A stretch of 64,000 bases of DNA from Amycolatopsis balhimycina FH 1894. GTDB taxonomy: Bacteria; Actinomycetota; Actinomycetes; Mycobacteriales; Pseudonocardiaceae. Positions 26,855 through 34,231 of the stretch are shown here, one piece after another. The notes beneath the pieces are model-generated. The model made no database searches. It was not told the origin of the DNA and saw only the letters and a list, made by a program, of their open reading frames with translations. The position numbers and the translations under genes are program-made. The first letter of the stretch is position 1; each line of letters opens with the position of its first letter. The stretch spans positions 3,396,649 through 3,460,648 of the forward strand of contig NZ_KB913037.1 of assembly GCF_000384295.1 (NCBI RefSeq). Direction: 5' to 3'.

Positions 26855-28046
26855 CGGCCGGGTCTCCGTGATCGTGGCTGAGCAGGGCGAGGGCGACGTC
26901 GTCGTCGAGTGGTCCGGAGTTGAGCCGTTCGGCCCGGGCGATCAGCTCGTCGAGCAGGTCCCGGCCGTGCATCCCGGTCTCCCGCTTGATGTCGAGCACC
27001 AGCGCGGCCATCCGCTCGTGGCCGAGCCGCTCGGAGCCGGCGCCGACACGGCCCTCGAACACGCCGTCGGTGTACAGCAGCAACGACCATCCGGGCTCCA
27101 GCGGCACTTCGACGGCGTCCCACTTGGCGCCGTCGACGATGCCGAGCGGGACGCCGAGGCTCCTCCCGGTGAGCAGATGCCCGTCGCCGGGGGTGAGCAG
27201 CAGCGGCGGGAGGTGCCCGGCCAGCGACAGGCGCAGGGATCTCCGGTCCGGCGCGATGACGACCATGCAGACGGTGGCGAACAGCGGCTCGATCCGTTCG
27301 TGCACCAGGACCCGCTCGACCATGCTCAGCACGTCGGCCATCGGCAGGCCGGCCATCACGAGCGAGCGCCACGCGATGCGCAGCGCGACGCCGAGCGCGG
27401 CCTCGTCGGGCCCGTGGCCGCAGACGTCGCCGATCATCATGTGCACGGCGCCGTCGGCGAGCTCGATCGCGTCGTAGAAGTCGCCGCCCAGCAGGGAACC
27501 GTTGCGGCCGGGCCGGTAGCGGGAGGCCAGGTCGAGGTGCGGGTCGCGCAGCAGCGGGCTGGGCAGCAGGCCGCGTTCGAGCCGCGCGTTTTCGCGGGCG
27601 AGCAGCTGCTGCTGCAGGAATTGCTGCTCGACCTGCTCGGCACGCTTGCGTTCGCGGGCGAAGCGCAGCGCCTTCACCAGCAGCGGCCCGTCCACCTGGT
27701 CCTTGACGAGGTAGTCCTGCGCGCCGGCGGCGACCGCGGCGACGCCGGTGGCCTGGTCGTGCTGGCCGGTCAGGACGACCACCGCGACGCCGGGCGCGTG
27801 CTGGCCGAGCTTGGTCAGGCCGGACAGGCCCATGGCGTCGGGCAGCTGCAGGTCGAGCACGACGCAGTCGGCGGTGAGCGGGCCGCCGAGCGCGGCGGAA
27901 AGGGTCTCGACGCGTTCGAGTGAGTACTCCACCGACGTGTCCGCCAGCATCTCCTCGACCAGCAGCGCGTCGCCGTCGTCGTCCTCGATCAGCAGCACCC
28001 GCAGGCGGGTGCCGGGATCCCACGATAGGTCGTGCGCGGCGGTCAC
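26844..28046 (-). CDS. Receiver-coupled PP2C (RsbU/SpoIIE-type) phosphatase
   Basis: A 400-residue fusion: receiver domain (1-130, LLIEDDDGDALLV, D65 in CVVLDLQLPD, lysine in YLVKDQVD), a coiled-coil linker rich in Q/L, and a PP2C phosphatase domain with GGDFYDAI, GDVCGHGPDEA, LLYTDGVFE and a terminal DDDVALALL metal site. Phosphorylation by the co-encoded kinase probably gates dephosphorylation of the STAS protein. It is the first gene of the operon, GTG start at 28046 with GGGAGAAG just upstream. Confidence 0.92.
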   Translation of the reverse strand: MTAAHDLSWDPGTRLRVLLIEDDDGDALLVEEMLADTSVEYSLERVETLSAALGGPLTADCVVLDLQLPDAMGLSGLTKLGQHAPGVAVVVLTGQHDQATGVAAVAAGAQDYLVKDQVDGPLLVKALRFARERKRAEQVEQQFLQQQLLARENARLERGLLPSPLLRDPHLDLASRYRPGRNGSLLGGDFYDAIELADGAVHMMIGDVCGHGPDEAALGVALRIAWRSLVMAGLPMADVLSMVERVLVHERIEPLFATVCMVVIAPDRRSLRLSLAGHLPPLLLTPGDGHLLTGRSLGVPLGIVDGAKWDAVEVPLEPGWSLLLYTDGVFEGRVGAGSERLGHERMAALVLDIKRETGMHGRDLLDELIARAERLNSGPLDDDVALALLSHDHGDPADER

Positions 28047-28138
28047 CGGCTTCTCCCGTTCGGCTGCTCTCGAGTCAGCGGATCCAGACGATCACCCTAG
28101 CGGCACCGGCTGCGGAACCGGTCCCACTGAGGTAGCGC

Positions 28139-28164
28139 TTTATAGCACTCCGGTGTGACACCGG
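28139..28164 (-). promoter_or_regulatory. Promoter -10 and palindrome upstream of signalling operon
   Basis: Read on the minus strand, TATAAA (28144-28139) is a good -10 element about 93 bases before the phosphatase start. Immediately upstream is the perfect 15-base palindrome CCGGTGTGACACCGG (28150-28164), placed where an operator would overlap the -35 spacer. No matching -35 was resolved. Confidence 0.5.
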
Positions 28165-28226
28165 GCGCGTAACGGTTCGGTTCACGACTGTCTCGGAGCC
28201 GGGCGATCCGGGCCTACGCTCCGGCC

Positions 28227-28595
28227 ATGTCCGCGACCCCGGCGCCGCGCGCCGCCCTCGCCTGGTGGGGCGCGACGGCGTGCTGGTTCCTCGGCACGCT
28301 GGCCGGCCGGCTGACGGGCAGCGCCACCGCGATCACCGGAGCCGTCCCGCTGCCGGTCGCGGTGCTCCTCTTCGCGGTCTGCGCCGGGCTCTGGGCGCTG
28401 CTCGTCCACGGCGTCCACCGCGGGGTGAAAGGCGCCCGGGTCGCGCTGGGGATCGCAGGCGCGCTCGGCATCGTGGACCTGGTGGTGCAGCTGGTCGGGG
28501 ACGCCGTGACGGGCAACGCGGTGCACGGCGGGTTCTTCCTGGCCGCGCTGGCCCTTTCGGGCGCCGGCTTCGTGCTGATGTTCAGGCCCCGCTGA
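28227..28595 (+). CDS. Small four-helix membrane protein
   Basis: A 122-residue hydrophobic protein with four predicted helices (about 10-30, 36-60, 70-92 and 98-118) and a short basic tail. No motif that I recognise. It is divergent from the signalling operon across 180 bases and has no clear ribosome site before the ATG, possibly a leaderless message. A role cannot be assigned. Confidence 0.65.
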   Translation: MSATPAPRAALAWWGATACWFLGTLAGRLTGSATAITGAVPLPVAVLLFAVCAGLWALLVHGVHRGVKGARVALGIAGALGIVDLVVQLVGDAVTGNAVHGGFFLAALALSGAGFVLMFRPR

Positions 28596-28633
28596 ACGTT
28601 CGGCGCGTGGCCCGGGTGGGGGTGAACGGCCGA

Positions 28634-29230
28634 TCAGCGGTTCCGGCCGCCGTGGCCGTGCTGCTGCCACGAGCTGACCACCGAACTCATGTACGCGCGC
28701 CACTGGTCCTCCGGCGACAGCGACGATGTCGACGGCGCCGTCGTCGTGTCGGCGGGCGCGGGTTTGCGTCCCGCCGCGGCAGGCGCGTGCGTGGTCTCGA
28801 CCGGAGAGTCGTGCACCTTGGCGGTGAGCGGGGGCGGCGCCGCGGAGGCACTCATCGTCTCCACCGCTTCGCTCGAAGCCGGCGGCTGGGCCGGGACGGA
28901 CGCCCCCGGCGGCGGGACGGCCGTCCCGCCGACCTGCTGCGGCTGGAACAGCACGACGGCGGCCAATCCGAGCGCGACGGCCGCGCCCGCGGCGAGGACG
29001 TACGGCTTGGCGCGGCGGGACCGGTCGGCGGGCGGGCTCTCCTGGGGACGTTCTCCGGGCTCTTCCGCGGCCAGTTCGGCGTCGAGCACGGCCAGGAGGT
29101 CGGGGGCGGGCTCGGATTCCTCGGCGAGCTTCGCGTCGAGTTCGCCGCGGATCACCAGTGGCCTCGTCTGCGAGAGGTCCACCAGTTCGGCGACCGAGGG
29201 AAGCTCTCCCTCACCGCCCGTGCGTGCCAT
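28634..29230 (-). CDS. Single-pass membrane protein of unknown function
   Basis: A 198-residue protein starting at the ATG at 29230 with GGAGG upstream. The cytoplasmic N-terminal 75 residues are acidic (ELVDLSQTRPLVIRGELDAKLAEESE), one TM follows (KPYVLAAGAAVALGLAAVVLF), then an extracytoplasmic Pro/Ala/Thr-rich low-complexity region and a short tail ending SSWQQHGHGGRNR. The layout resembles membrane anti-sigma factors, but no zinc motif is present and no sigma gene is adjacent, so I leave it unassigned. Confidence 0.65.
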   Translation of the reverse strand: MARTGGEGELPSVAELVDLSQTRPLVIRGELDAKLAEESEPAPDLLAVLDAELAAEEPGERPQESPPADRSRRAKPYVLAAGAAVALGLAAVVLFQPQQVGGTAVPPPGASVPAQPPASSEAVETMSASAAPPPLTAKVHDSPVETTHAPAAAGRKPAPADTTTAPSTSSLSPEDQWRAYMSSVVSSWQQHGHGGRNR

Positions 29231-29301
29231 CGAACGACCTCCACCCTGTCGGCGTCGTGCGGGGTCACCCTACTGGGCGACTACAGCCCGAAGCTCCCCG
29301 G

Positions 29302-30015
29302 TCAGCGCCACCAGTTCGCGTCGCCGAGGTGGACGAACCCGAGCTTGTCGTAGAGCGGGCGGCCGGACCGGGAAGCGGAGAGCGTGACGGGCACGTCTTC
29401 GAAGTGCCGCAGCACGGCGTACATCAGTTCGCGGCCGATGCCGCGAGAGCGATGCTCCGGCAGCGTCGTCACCCAGTAGACGCCGCCGACCCCGCCGTGA
29501 GCCATCGTGAGGCAGGCGCCGACGTGCCCGTGGGCGAAGAAGGCGGGGCCGTCCTGCGCGAGCAACGCCGGCGGGAACACCGCGCCCGCCCGGAGCGGCT
29601 GGTACTCCTCCAGCGGAAAGCCGTGCACGATGAGGTCTTCGGCTTTCCCGAGAGCCTCGGCCGTGGTCACGCGGGAGATCCCGCCGGGGTCCGGCACCGG
29701 CGCGGGTTCCCAGACCAGCACGGGCAGCTGCCCGGCGGTCATCCCCAGCGCCCCGAGGTCGAGCACGCGAAACGGATCCTCGACGACGACGGTCCGCCCG
29801 TCCTCCCGGCGCGCGCGGGCGAGTTCGGTCAGTTCGACGACCGCGGCCTCGCCGGGATCGGCGCTCCGCACCATGATCCGGAACCGGCGCCCGTCGATGG
29901 CGGTGAAGGCGGGACGTTCGAGCACGTCGTCACCGCGGGCGCGGGCGAGGGCGGTCCACGTCGCGACGGCGTTGTCGGAAGCCTGCCGCAGGCGCTCGGT
30001 GAGCAGTCCGGTCAT
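29302..30015 (-). CDS. GNAT family N-acetyltransferase
   Basis: A 237-residue protein with a C-terminal GNAT domain. VYWVTTLPEHRSRGIGRELMYAVLRH is the acetyl-CoA-binding motif A, and GRPLYDKLGFVHLGD the motif B end. The N-terminal 100 residues are a variable extension. It starts at the ATG at 30015, 44 bases after the CHAT protein gene on the same strand, so the two are probably co-transcribed. The acetyl acceptor is unknown. Confidence 0.85.
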   Translation of the reverse strand: MTGLLTERLRQASDNAVATWTALARARGDDVLERPAFTAIDGRRFRIMVRSADPGEAAVVELTELARARREDGRTVVVEDPFRVLDLGALGMTAGQLPVLVWEPAPVPDPGGISRVTTAEALGKAEDLIVHGFPLEEYQPLRAGAVFPPALLAQDGPAFFAHGHVGACLTMAHGGVGGVYWVTTLPEHRSRGIGRELMYAVLRHFEDVPVTLSASRSGRPLYDKLGFVHLGDANWWR

Positions 30016-30059
30016 GCCGGGCAGCCTAGAGCCGGCGCCGGCCGGGCGACCGGTTCGGC

Positions 30060-32675
30060 TCAGCCCGCGCCGAGGCACACGAACGGACGCCGGAACGGAT
30101 CCACCGCGATCGCGTCGGCCAGCGCCAGCGCCGGGCTGTCCCGGATCGCCAGCGCGCGGTAGTAGTCGTCCATCGCGGCCGCCGAGGCGAGATCCCCGAC
30201 GCGGGAGAGGGGCGCGATCACCGTCCGGGAGCCGCTCGCCAGCAAGGCGCTGGCGAACCCCAGCGCTTCGTCGCCCGGCCGGATCCGGTTCAGCGCCAGC
30301 TCGCACGCGGCGAACACCACCTGCCGCGGCGGCTGGCGCAGCCCGGCCATCTCGTGGCCGAACAGGGCGCCGTCGGCCAGTTCGAGCCGGGAGAACAACG
30401 CGTTTTCCGGCTCGTGCGCGCCGTGCGCGGCGAAGTGCGCGAGCTTCGCCCCGTCCATCGCGCGCAGCACGGACTTCACCGTGGCCTTGGCGCCGGTCAT
30501 CGTCGTCGCGGTGCGGTAGTGCGTGGTCAGCTTCTCGAGCTCACCGCGGGCGCCAGCCAGTCCCGGCCCGCGGACGAGCACGATCTTGCGGGCACGCGGC
30601 GACTTCGTGAGTTCGGCGGCGAGCCACGCGGTCGCCGACGGCGCGACCACGGTCGGCCGCCCCCGCAGGCCCGGCAGCACCCCCCACGGCACGGCGTAGA
30701 GCGGCCCGGTCGGGACGATGACCAGATCGCGGTCGCCGAACAGCTCGGCCAGCGGCTGGATCAGCTGCGCGTCGAGCTTGTCCGCCTGCTTGCGCGCCGA
30801 AGCCATGACGACCTCGGCCAGCCGCTCGGGCAGGTTGTCGGGCGCGAGCGCGTCGAGGTCGACGTTCAGCACGCGCGCCGACTCGGCGGCGGCTTCGGCG
30901 GACCCGAGCCGCACGAGCCGGCACTCACCCCCGGCGATGACGACGGCGACGAGGTCGTCACCGGAAGCGGCGAAGCTGACCATGGCCCGCTCGCCGAGCC
31001 GCGAGACGACCTCGTGGAGGCCGGCCAACGGCCGCGGCCTCCCCCAGCGCCCGGTGTGCCAGCCGAGCCGCTGAGCTTCCCGCAGGCGTTCGTTGTACTT
31101 CGCCCGCAGACCGGCGATCGGGTGCCCGTCGTGCTGGGCTTCCTGGATCGCCTGGCCGAGCCCCCGCACCTCGGCGACGCGGGCGGCGAGCGCCGGATCG
31201 GTCCCGGCGGACAGCGGTTCGTAGCGGTAGGTCTGGGCGCGGGTCCGTTCGAGCCAGACGAACAGGCGCCGCGCGTCGTTGCGTTCGAGCACGAGCTTGA
31301 CGGCGAGATCGGCGAGCTCCTGGCCGTGAAGAGCGGTCCCGGACACGAGATCGAGCCCACCCATCCGATCACGGACGGCGTCCAGCTCGGTGAGCCCGGA
31401 CCGGATCTCGGTGAGCGCCTTGACCCGGTTCCCCTGAGCGACGGCGAGTTCGGCCCGGCAGAGCCGGCGAAGCATCCGGTAGTCGATGGGCGTCAGCTGC
31501 CCGGGGCGCGGAACCTTCCGGAGGGTCTCGACAGCACGCTTGAGGTTCCCGCGCCGGATGTCCAGCCGGATGGCGAGCATCCGCGCGGTGCCTGCCTGCT
31601 CGGCCAGCCGGGGAAGCTGCATCTTTTCCGCGGTCCGCAACGCCCTCACCGGCAGGGCGGAGGGCAGCGCCCCGCTCGACACCGCGTCGCGCACGTCGGC
31701 CTGCAGACCGAGGACGGTCGCGTTGGCGACGCAGGTCTGGCAGCCCACCCGCAACAGGAGCCGGCGGGCGGAGGAGGCGGTTTGCCGGGCGAATTCGACG
31801 TCATCGCTCAACAAGGCGGCCGAAGCGCGCAGCAGCTCCGCAACGCCCAGGTGACCCACGATGCCGCGGTCCGCGGTCAGCCGGGAGATCAGGTCGTCCA
31901 GGTGACTCCCGGCTTCGTCGGCCAGCCCGGCGGCCAGCAGGGCTTTCGCCTGCTCCATCGGCAGCAGGACCGGCGTCTCCATGTCCAGCGCGCGGTACGT
32001 CCGCTCGCTCTCCTCGAACAGCCGCAGAGCCTCCGGCACGTCGCCGGTCCGCAGCGCGAGCGTTCCGAGGACACGCCGGACGTCGGCGGCCTCGCCCCGC
32101 ACCTCGTACTTCTCCGCCAGCTCCAGTGCCCGGACCAAGTCCGCGCGGGCCTCGTTCACGTTGCCGAGCTTGGTGTGCACCCAGCCACGGGACGACAGGG
32201 TCACCACGAAAGCGCGCATCTGCGGCGCCGGATCGCCGCCCTGGGCAAGCAGGTATTCCTTGTCCTCGAGGGAGGCGTCGAAGGACGCGAGGCTGCCCTC
32301 GTGGCGCCCGGCCGTCATGAGCCGCATGGCGTAGTTGTGGTTCAAGGCGCTGTTCAGCTCGGCCCGCAGCGCCGGGTCGGCGACGGCGTCCACGAGCAGC
32401 CGCACGTCGTCCAGCCCGGCCAAGCCGGCGGCGGTGTCCCCCGTGATCTCCGAGGACATCCCGGCCAGGGTACTCGCCACCTTGATCCGGGTGACCAGCC
32501 AGTCGGTGCGGTGCTCGCCGGCGACCGGGTGGATTGAGTCCAGCAGGCTCATGCCCCGCCGCAGGTGCTTGACTCCCTGGTGGAAACGCCCGAGACACGA
32601 CGCGTCAACGGCGGCTTGCTGAAGCGCGCGGACCGACTCGATGACGTCTGAGGGGTCCGGGTTCGTCACAGGCAC
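30060..32675 (-). CDS. TPR-CHAT domain protein (caspase-like protease fold)
   Basis: An 871-residue protein. The N-terminal 560 residues are helical repeats of TPR type (for example HTKLGNVNEARADLVRALELAEKY and TGDVPEALRLFEESERTYRAL). The last 280 residues form a CHAT domain with a complete dyad: H751 in LAHFAAHGAH and C791 in VVFAACELAL. It is therefore likely an active cysteine protease related to separase and the TPR-CHAT protease of type III-E CRISPR systems. The start is probably the GTG at 32675 (GTG at 32669 is also possible). Upstream on the same strand is a 52-residue peptide gene, downstream a GNAT gene. No gasdermin-like, kinase or nuclease partner is visible. Confidence 0.9.
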   Translation of the reverse strand: MPVTNPDPSDVIESVRALQQAAVDASCLGRFHQGVKHLRRGMSLLDSIHPVAGEHRTDWLVTRIKVASTLAGMSSEITGDTAAGLAGLDDVRLLVDAVADPALRAELNSALNHNYAMRLMTAGRHEGSLASFDASLEDKEYLLAQGGDPAPQMRAFVVTLSSRGWVHTKLGNVNEARADLVRALELAEKYEVRGEAADVRRVLGTLALRTGDVPEALRLFEESERTYRALDMETPVLLPMEQAKALLAAGLADEAGSHLDDLISRLTADRGIVGHLGVAELLRASAALLSDDVEFARQTASSARRLLLRVGCQTCVANATVLGLQADVRDAVSSGALPSALPVRALRTAEKMQLPRLAEQAGTARMLAIRLDIRRGNLKRAVETLRKVPRPGQLTPIDYRMLRRLCRAELAVAQGNRVKALTEIRSGLTELDAVRDRMGGLDLVSGTALHGQELADLAVKLVLERNDARRLFVWLERTRAQTYRYEPLSAGTDPALAARVAEVRGLGQAIQEAQHDGHPIAGLRAKYNERLREAQRLGWHTGRWGRPRPLAGLHEVVSRLGERAMVSFAASGDDLVAVVIAGGECRLVRLGSAEAAAESARVLNVDLDALAPDNLPERLAEVVMASARKQADKLDAQLIQPLAELFGDRDLVIVPTGPLYAVPWGVLPGLRGRPTVVAPSATAWLAAELTKSPRARKIVLVRGPGLAGARGELEKLTTHYRTATTMTGAKATVKSVLRAMDGAKLAHFAAHGAHEPENALFSRLELADGALFGHEMAGLRQPPRQVVFAACELALNRIRPGDEALGFASALLASGSRTVIAPLSRVGDLASAAAMDDYYRALAIRDSPALALADAIAVDPFRRPFVCLGAG

Positions 32676-32701
32676 TCTCTAATGACAGCACAGCCGTTGG
32701 C

Positions 32702-32742
32702 AAAAGGAAGCCCGCCTACCGGTCGAAGATCAGCAGGCGGGC
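32702..32742 (-). terminator. Terminator or attenuator between peptide and CHAT genes
   Basis: Read on the minus strand, GCCCGCCT (32742-32735) pairs with AGGCGGGC (32717-32710) and is followed by TTCCTTTTG, a Rho-independent layout. It falls in the 86-base gap between the peptide stop and the CHAT start, so it could limit read-through and set peptide in excess over protease. Confidence 0.7.
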
Positions 32743-32761
32743 GACGCGAAGCCGGGTGCGG

Positions 32762-32920
32762 TCAGGGCTTGACGACCTGGTAGCAGCCGGCCGCGCAGTC
32801 GGTGTGGACCGGGTGGTCGTGAACCTTGCCGTCCTGATCGGTCCACTGGACCACCGGCTGGGCCGGCTCCTCGACCGGCTCCGGGGTTTCTTCGGGCTTG
32901 GTATCCGTGGGCGTCGACAT
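32762..32920 (-). CDS. 52-residue acidic Pro-rich peptide with C-terminal Cys motif
   Basis: A small gene with a strong ribosome site (GGGAGAGGAG, 8 bases before the ATG at 32920). The product has an acidic, Pro/Glu-rich first half (TDTKPEETPEPVEEPAQP) and a conserved-looking second half (VVQWTDQDGKVHDHPVHT) ending in DCAAGCYQVVKP. There is no signal peptide. It precedes the TPR-CHAT gene on the same strand across a terminator-like hairpin. It may be a substrate, regulator or modified peptide precursor; all three are inference. I do not recognise the family. Confidence 0.7.
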   Translation of the reverse strand: MSTPTDTKPEETPEPVEEPAQPVVQWTDQDGKVHDHPVHTDCAAGCYQVVKP

Positions 32921-33340
32921 GGTCGATCTCCTCTCCCCTGGGGATCTGCATGGGGACGCAGGCCGTGACGGTGAGTCCCCCTCGCGAGGCCCTCTCCCCG
33001 CGAACGGCCCAATGGTTTCACAACGGAGCAATGATCGGGAGAGTTTTTGCTACGGAAAGTCAGTCCGACCCTCGTGAGCAGGCTCGATGTCCCGATCGGA
33101 ACGTCCTAAAGAGTGAAGTCTGTAACGACGTCCACTACGGACGTGCATCCCGCCATGCGAGGGACGGCTCCGGAGCCACCCGGGGTCACCCCCGAAGTCC
33201 ACCCGAAGTCCACCCAAGTCCACCCCGGAGCCCCGTGGCGATCCGGGCACGGGCCGTGACCGCCGGTCAGCGAACGGTCCTTTGTGGACACTGGGTCGCC
33301 GGTCGGTAACGCTGGTGTGTCCGGACGGGATGTTCCCGGC
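32921..33340. other. 420-base region without a recognised gene
   Basis: This divergent gap holds the promoter of the small peptide gene on one side and of the membrane protein gene on the other. Open frames in it lack ribosome sites and protein-like composition. Visible structure is limited to the 11-bp direct repeats at 33193-33224. I see no RNA gene. Confidence 0.5.
33193..33224. repeat. Short direct repeats CGAAGTCCACC, 11-bp period
   Basis: CGAAGTCCACC at 33193-33203 and 33204-33214 is followed by CAAGTCCACC at 33215-33224. The one-turn spacing is what a cooperatively binding regulator would use, but it could equally be slippage. It lies about 120 bases upstream of the membrane protein gene. 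Confidence 0.55.
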
Positions 33341-33790
33341 ATGGGGGCACCGGAAGCCGAGACCGAAACAACCACCCGGCCCGGCCGCGGCCTGGCGATC
33401 GCGTCGCTCGCGATCGGCGCGTCCGGTTTGACGCTGGCGGTCGCGACCTGGGCGGCCTGGCTGATCATCCGGCCGGAGCTGGTGTCGGCGTGGGTGTACT
33501 CCTGGGTCGCGCAGGCGTTCGTGCTGGTTCTCGGCGCCCTGTGGTTCGCCCTGCTGCCGATCAGCGTGCTGGCGCTGGTCTTCGGCGTCTGCGCCGGCGC
33601 GCGTACCCGGCCGGGTTTCGGCCGGATCGGCGCCACCCTGGCCGTCGTCACCGCGCTGCTGGCGTTGGCGGGTGCCGCGGTGTTCGCGACGACGTCGTGG
33701 CGGCACGTCGGCCCGCCGGTCGCCTACTTCGACACGCAGACCGGATCACCCCGGCAGGGATCGGCCCGGGTGGGTATCACCCGATCATGA
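33341..33790 (+). CDS. DUF4190-like small membrane protein
   Basis: A 149-residue protein with an N-terminal charged segment, then three hydrophobic helices (about 18-43, 52-80 and 95-118) in the pattern of DUF4190 proteins (RGLAIASLAIGASGL, and LLPISVLALVFGVCAGARTR before a glycine-rich turn), and a short extracytoplasmic tail. Start taken at the ATG at 33341; GTG/ATG choices back to 33284 exist. The stop overlaps the next ATG as ATGA. Function unknown. Confidence 0.75.
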   Translation: MGAPEAETETTTRPGRGLAIASLAIGASGLTLAVATWAAWLIIRPELVSAWVYSWVAQAFVLVLGALWFALLPISVLALVFGVCAGARTRPGFGRIGATLAVVTALLALAGAAVFATTSWRHVGPPVAYFDTQTGSPRQGSARVGITRS

Positions 33791-34149
33791 AGCTCACCTC
33801 CACCGTGCTCGGCACGCCGGAACCCCGCGCGCTCGCCGAGTTCTACTCGAAACTGCTCGGCTGGCCGATCCGCACCGACGAACCGGAGTGGGTGACGCTG
33901 CGCCCGGACGACGGCGGCGCGGGCCTGTCGTTCCAGCTGGAGACCGGGCACGTCCCGCCGGTGTGGCCACCGGCCGACGGTGCGCAGCAGATGCAGCTGC
34001 ACCTCGACATCGAGGTCGACGACCTCGAGGAGGCGACGGTGGCGGCGACCGCCGCGGGCGCCGTCCTCGCGGATTTCCAGCCACAGGACGACGTCCGCGT
34101 GTGCTTCGACCCGGCCGGGCATCCGTTCTGCCTGTGGACGCGCGCGTGA
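33787..34149 (+). CDS. VOC superfamily (glyoxalase/bleomycin-resistance fold) protein
   Basis: A 120-residue protein with paired beta-alpha-beta units: LTSTVLGTPEPRALAEFYSKLLGWPI and LHLDIEVDDLEEATVAATAAGAVLADFQ, ending CFDPAGHPFCLWTR. Metal ligands are suggested by H and E positions but not certain. It is coupled to the upstream membrane protein by a four-base overlap. Members act as lyases, dioxygenases or binding proteins; the substrate is unknown. Confidence 0.85.
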   Translation: MKLTSTVLGTPEPRALAEFYSKLLGWPIRTDEPEWVTLRPDDGGAGLSFQLETGHVPPVWPPADGAQQMQLHLDIEVDDLEEATVAATAAGAVLADFQPQDDVRVCFDPAGHPFCLWTRA

Positions 34150-34231
34150 CGTGACGCCCCGCGTTCGAACGGTCACAGGATCCGCTATCTTCGCCAGAGG
34201 TCCCTGTTCCCGGCGAACGGAGTTGAGTCCT

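Noticed and set aside
24027..28046. Biosynthetic or defence island around the IS element
   Set aside because: Neighbours on both sides are ordinary signalling and secreted enzymes in the same codon style; one IS does not make an island.
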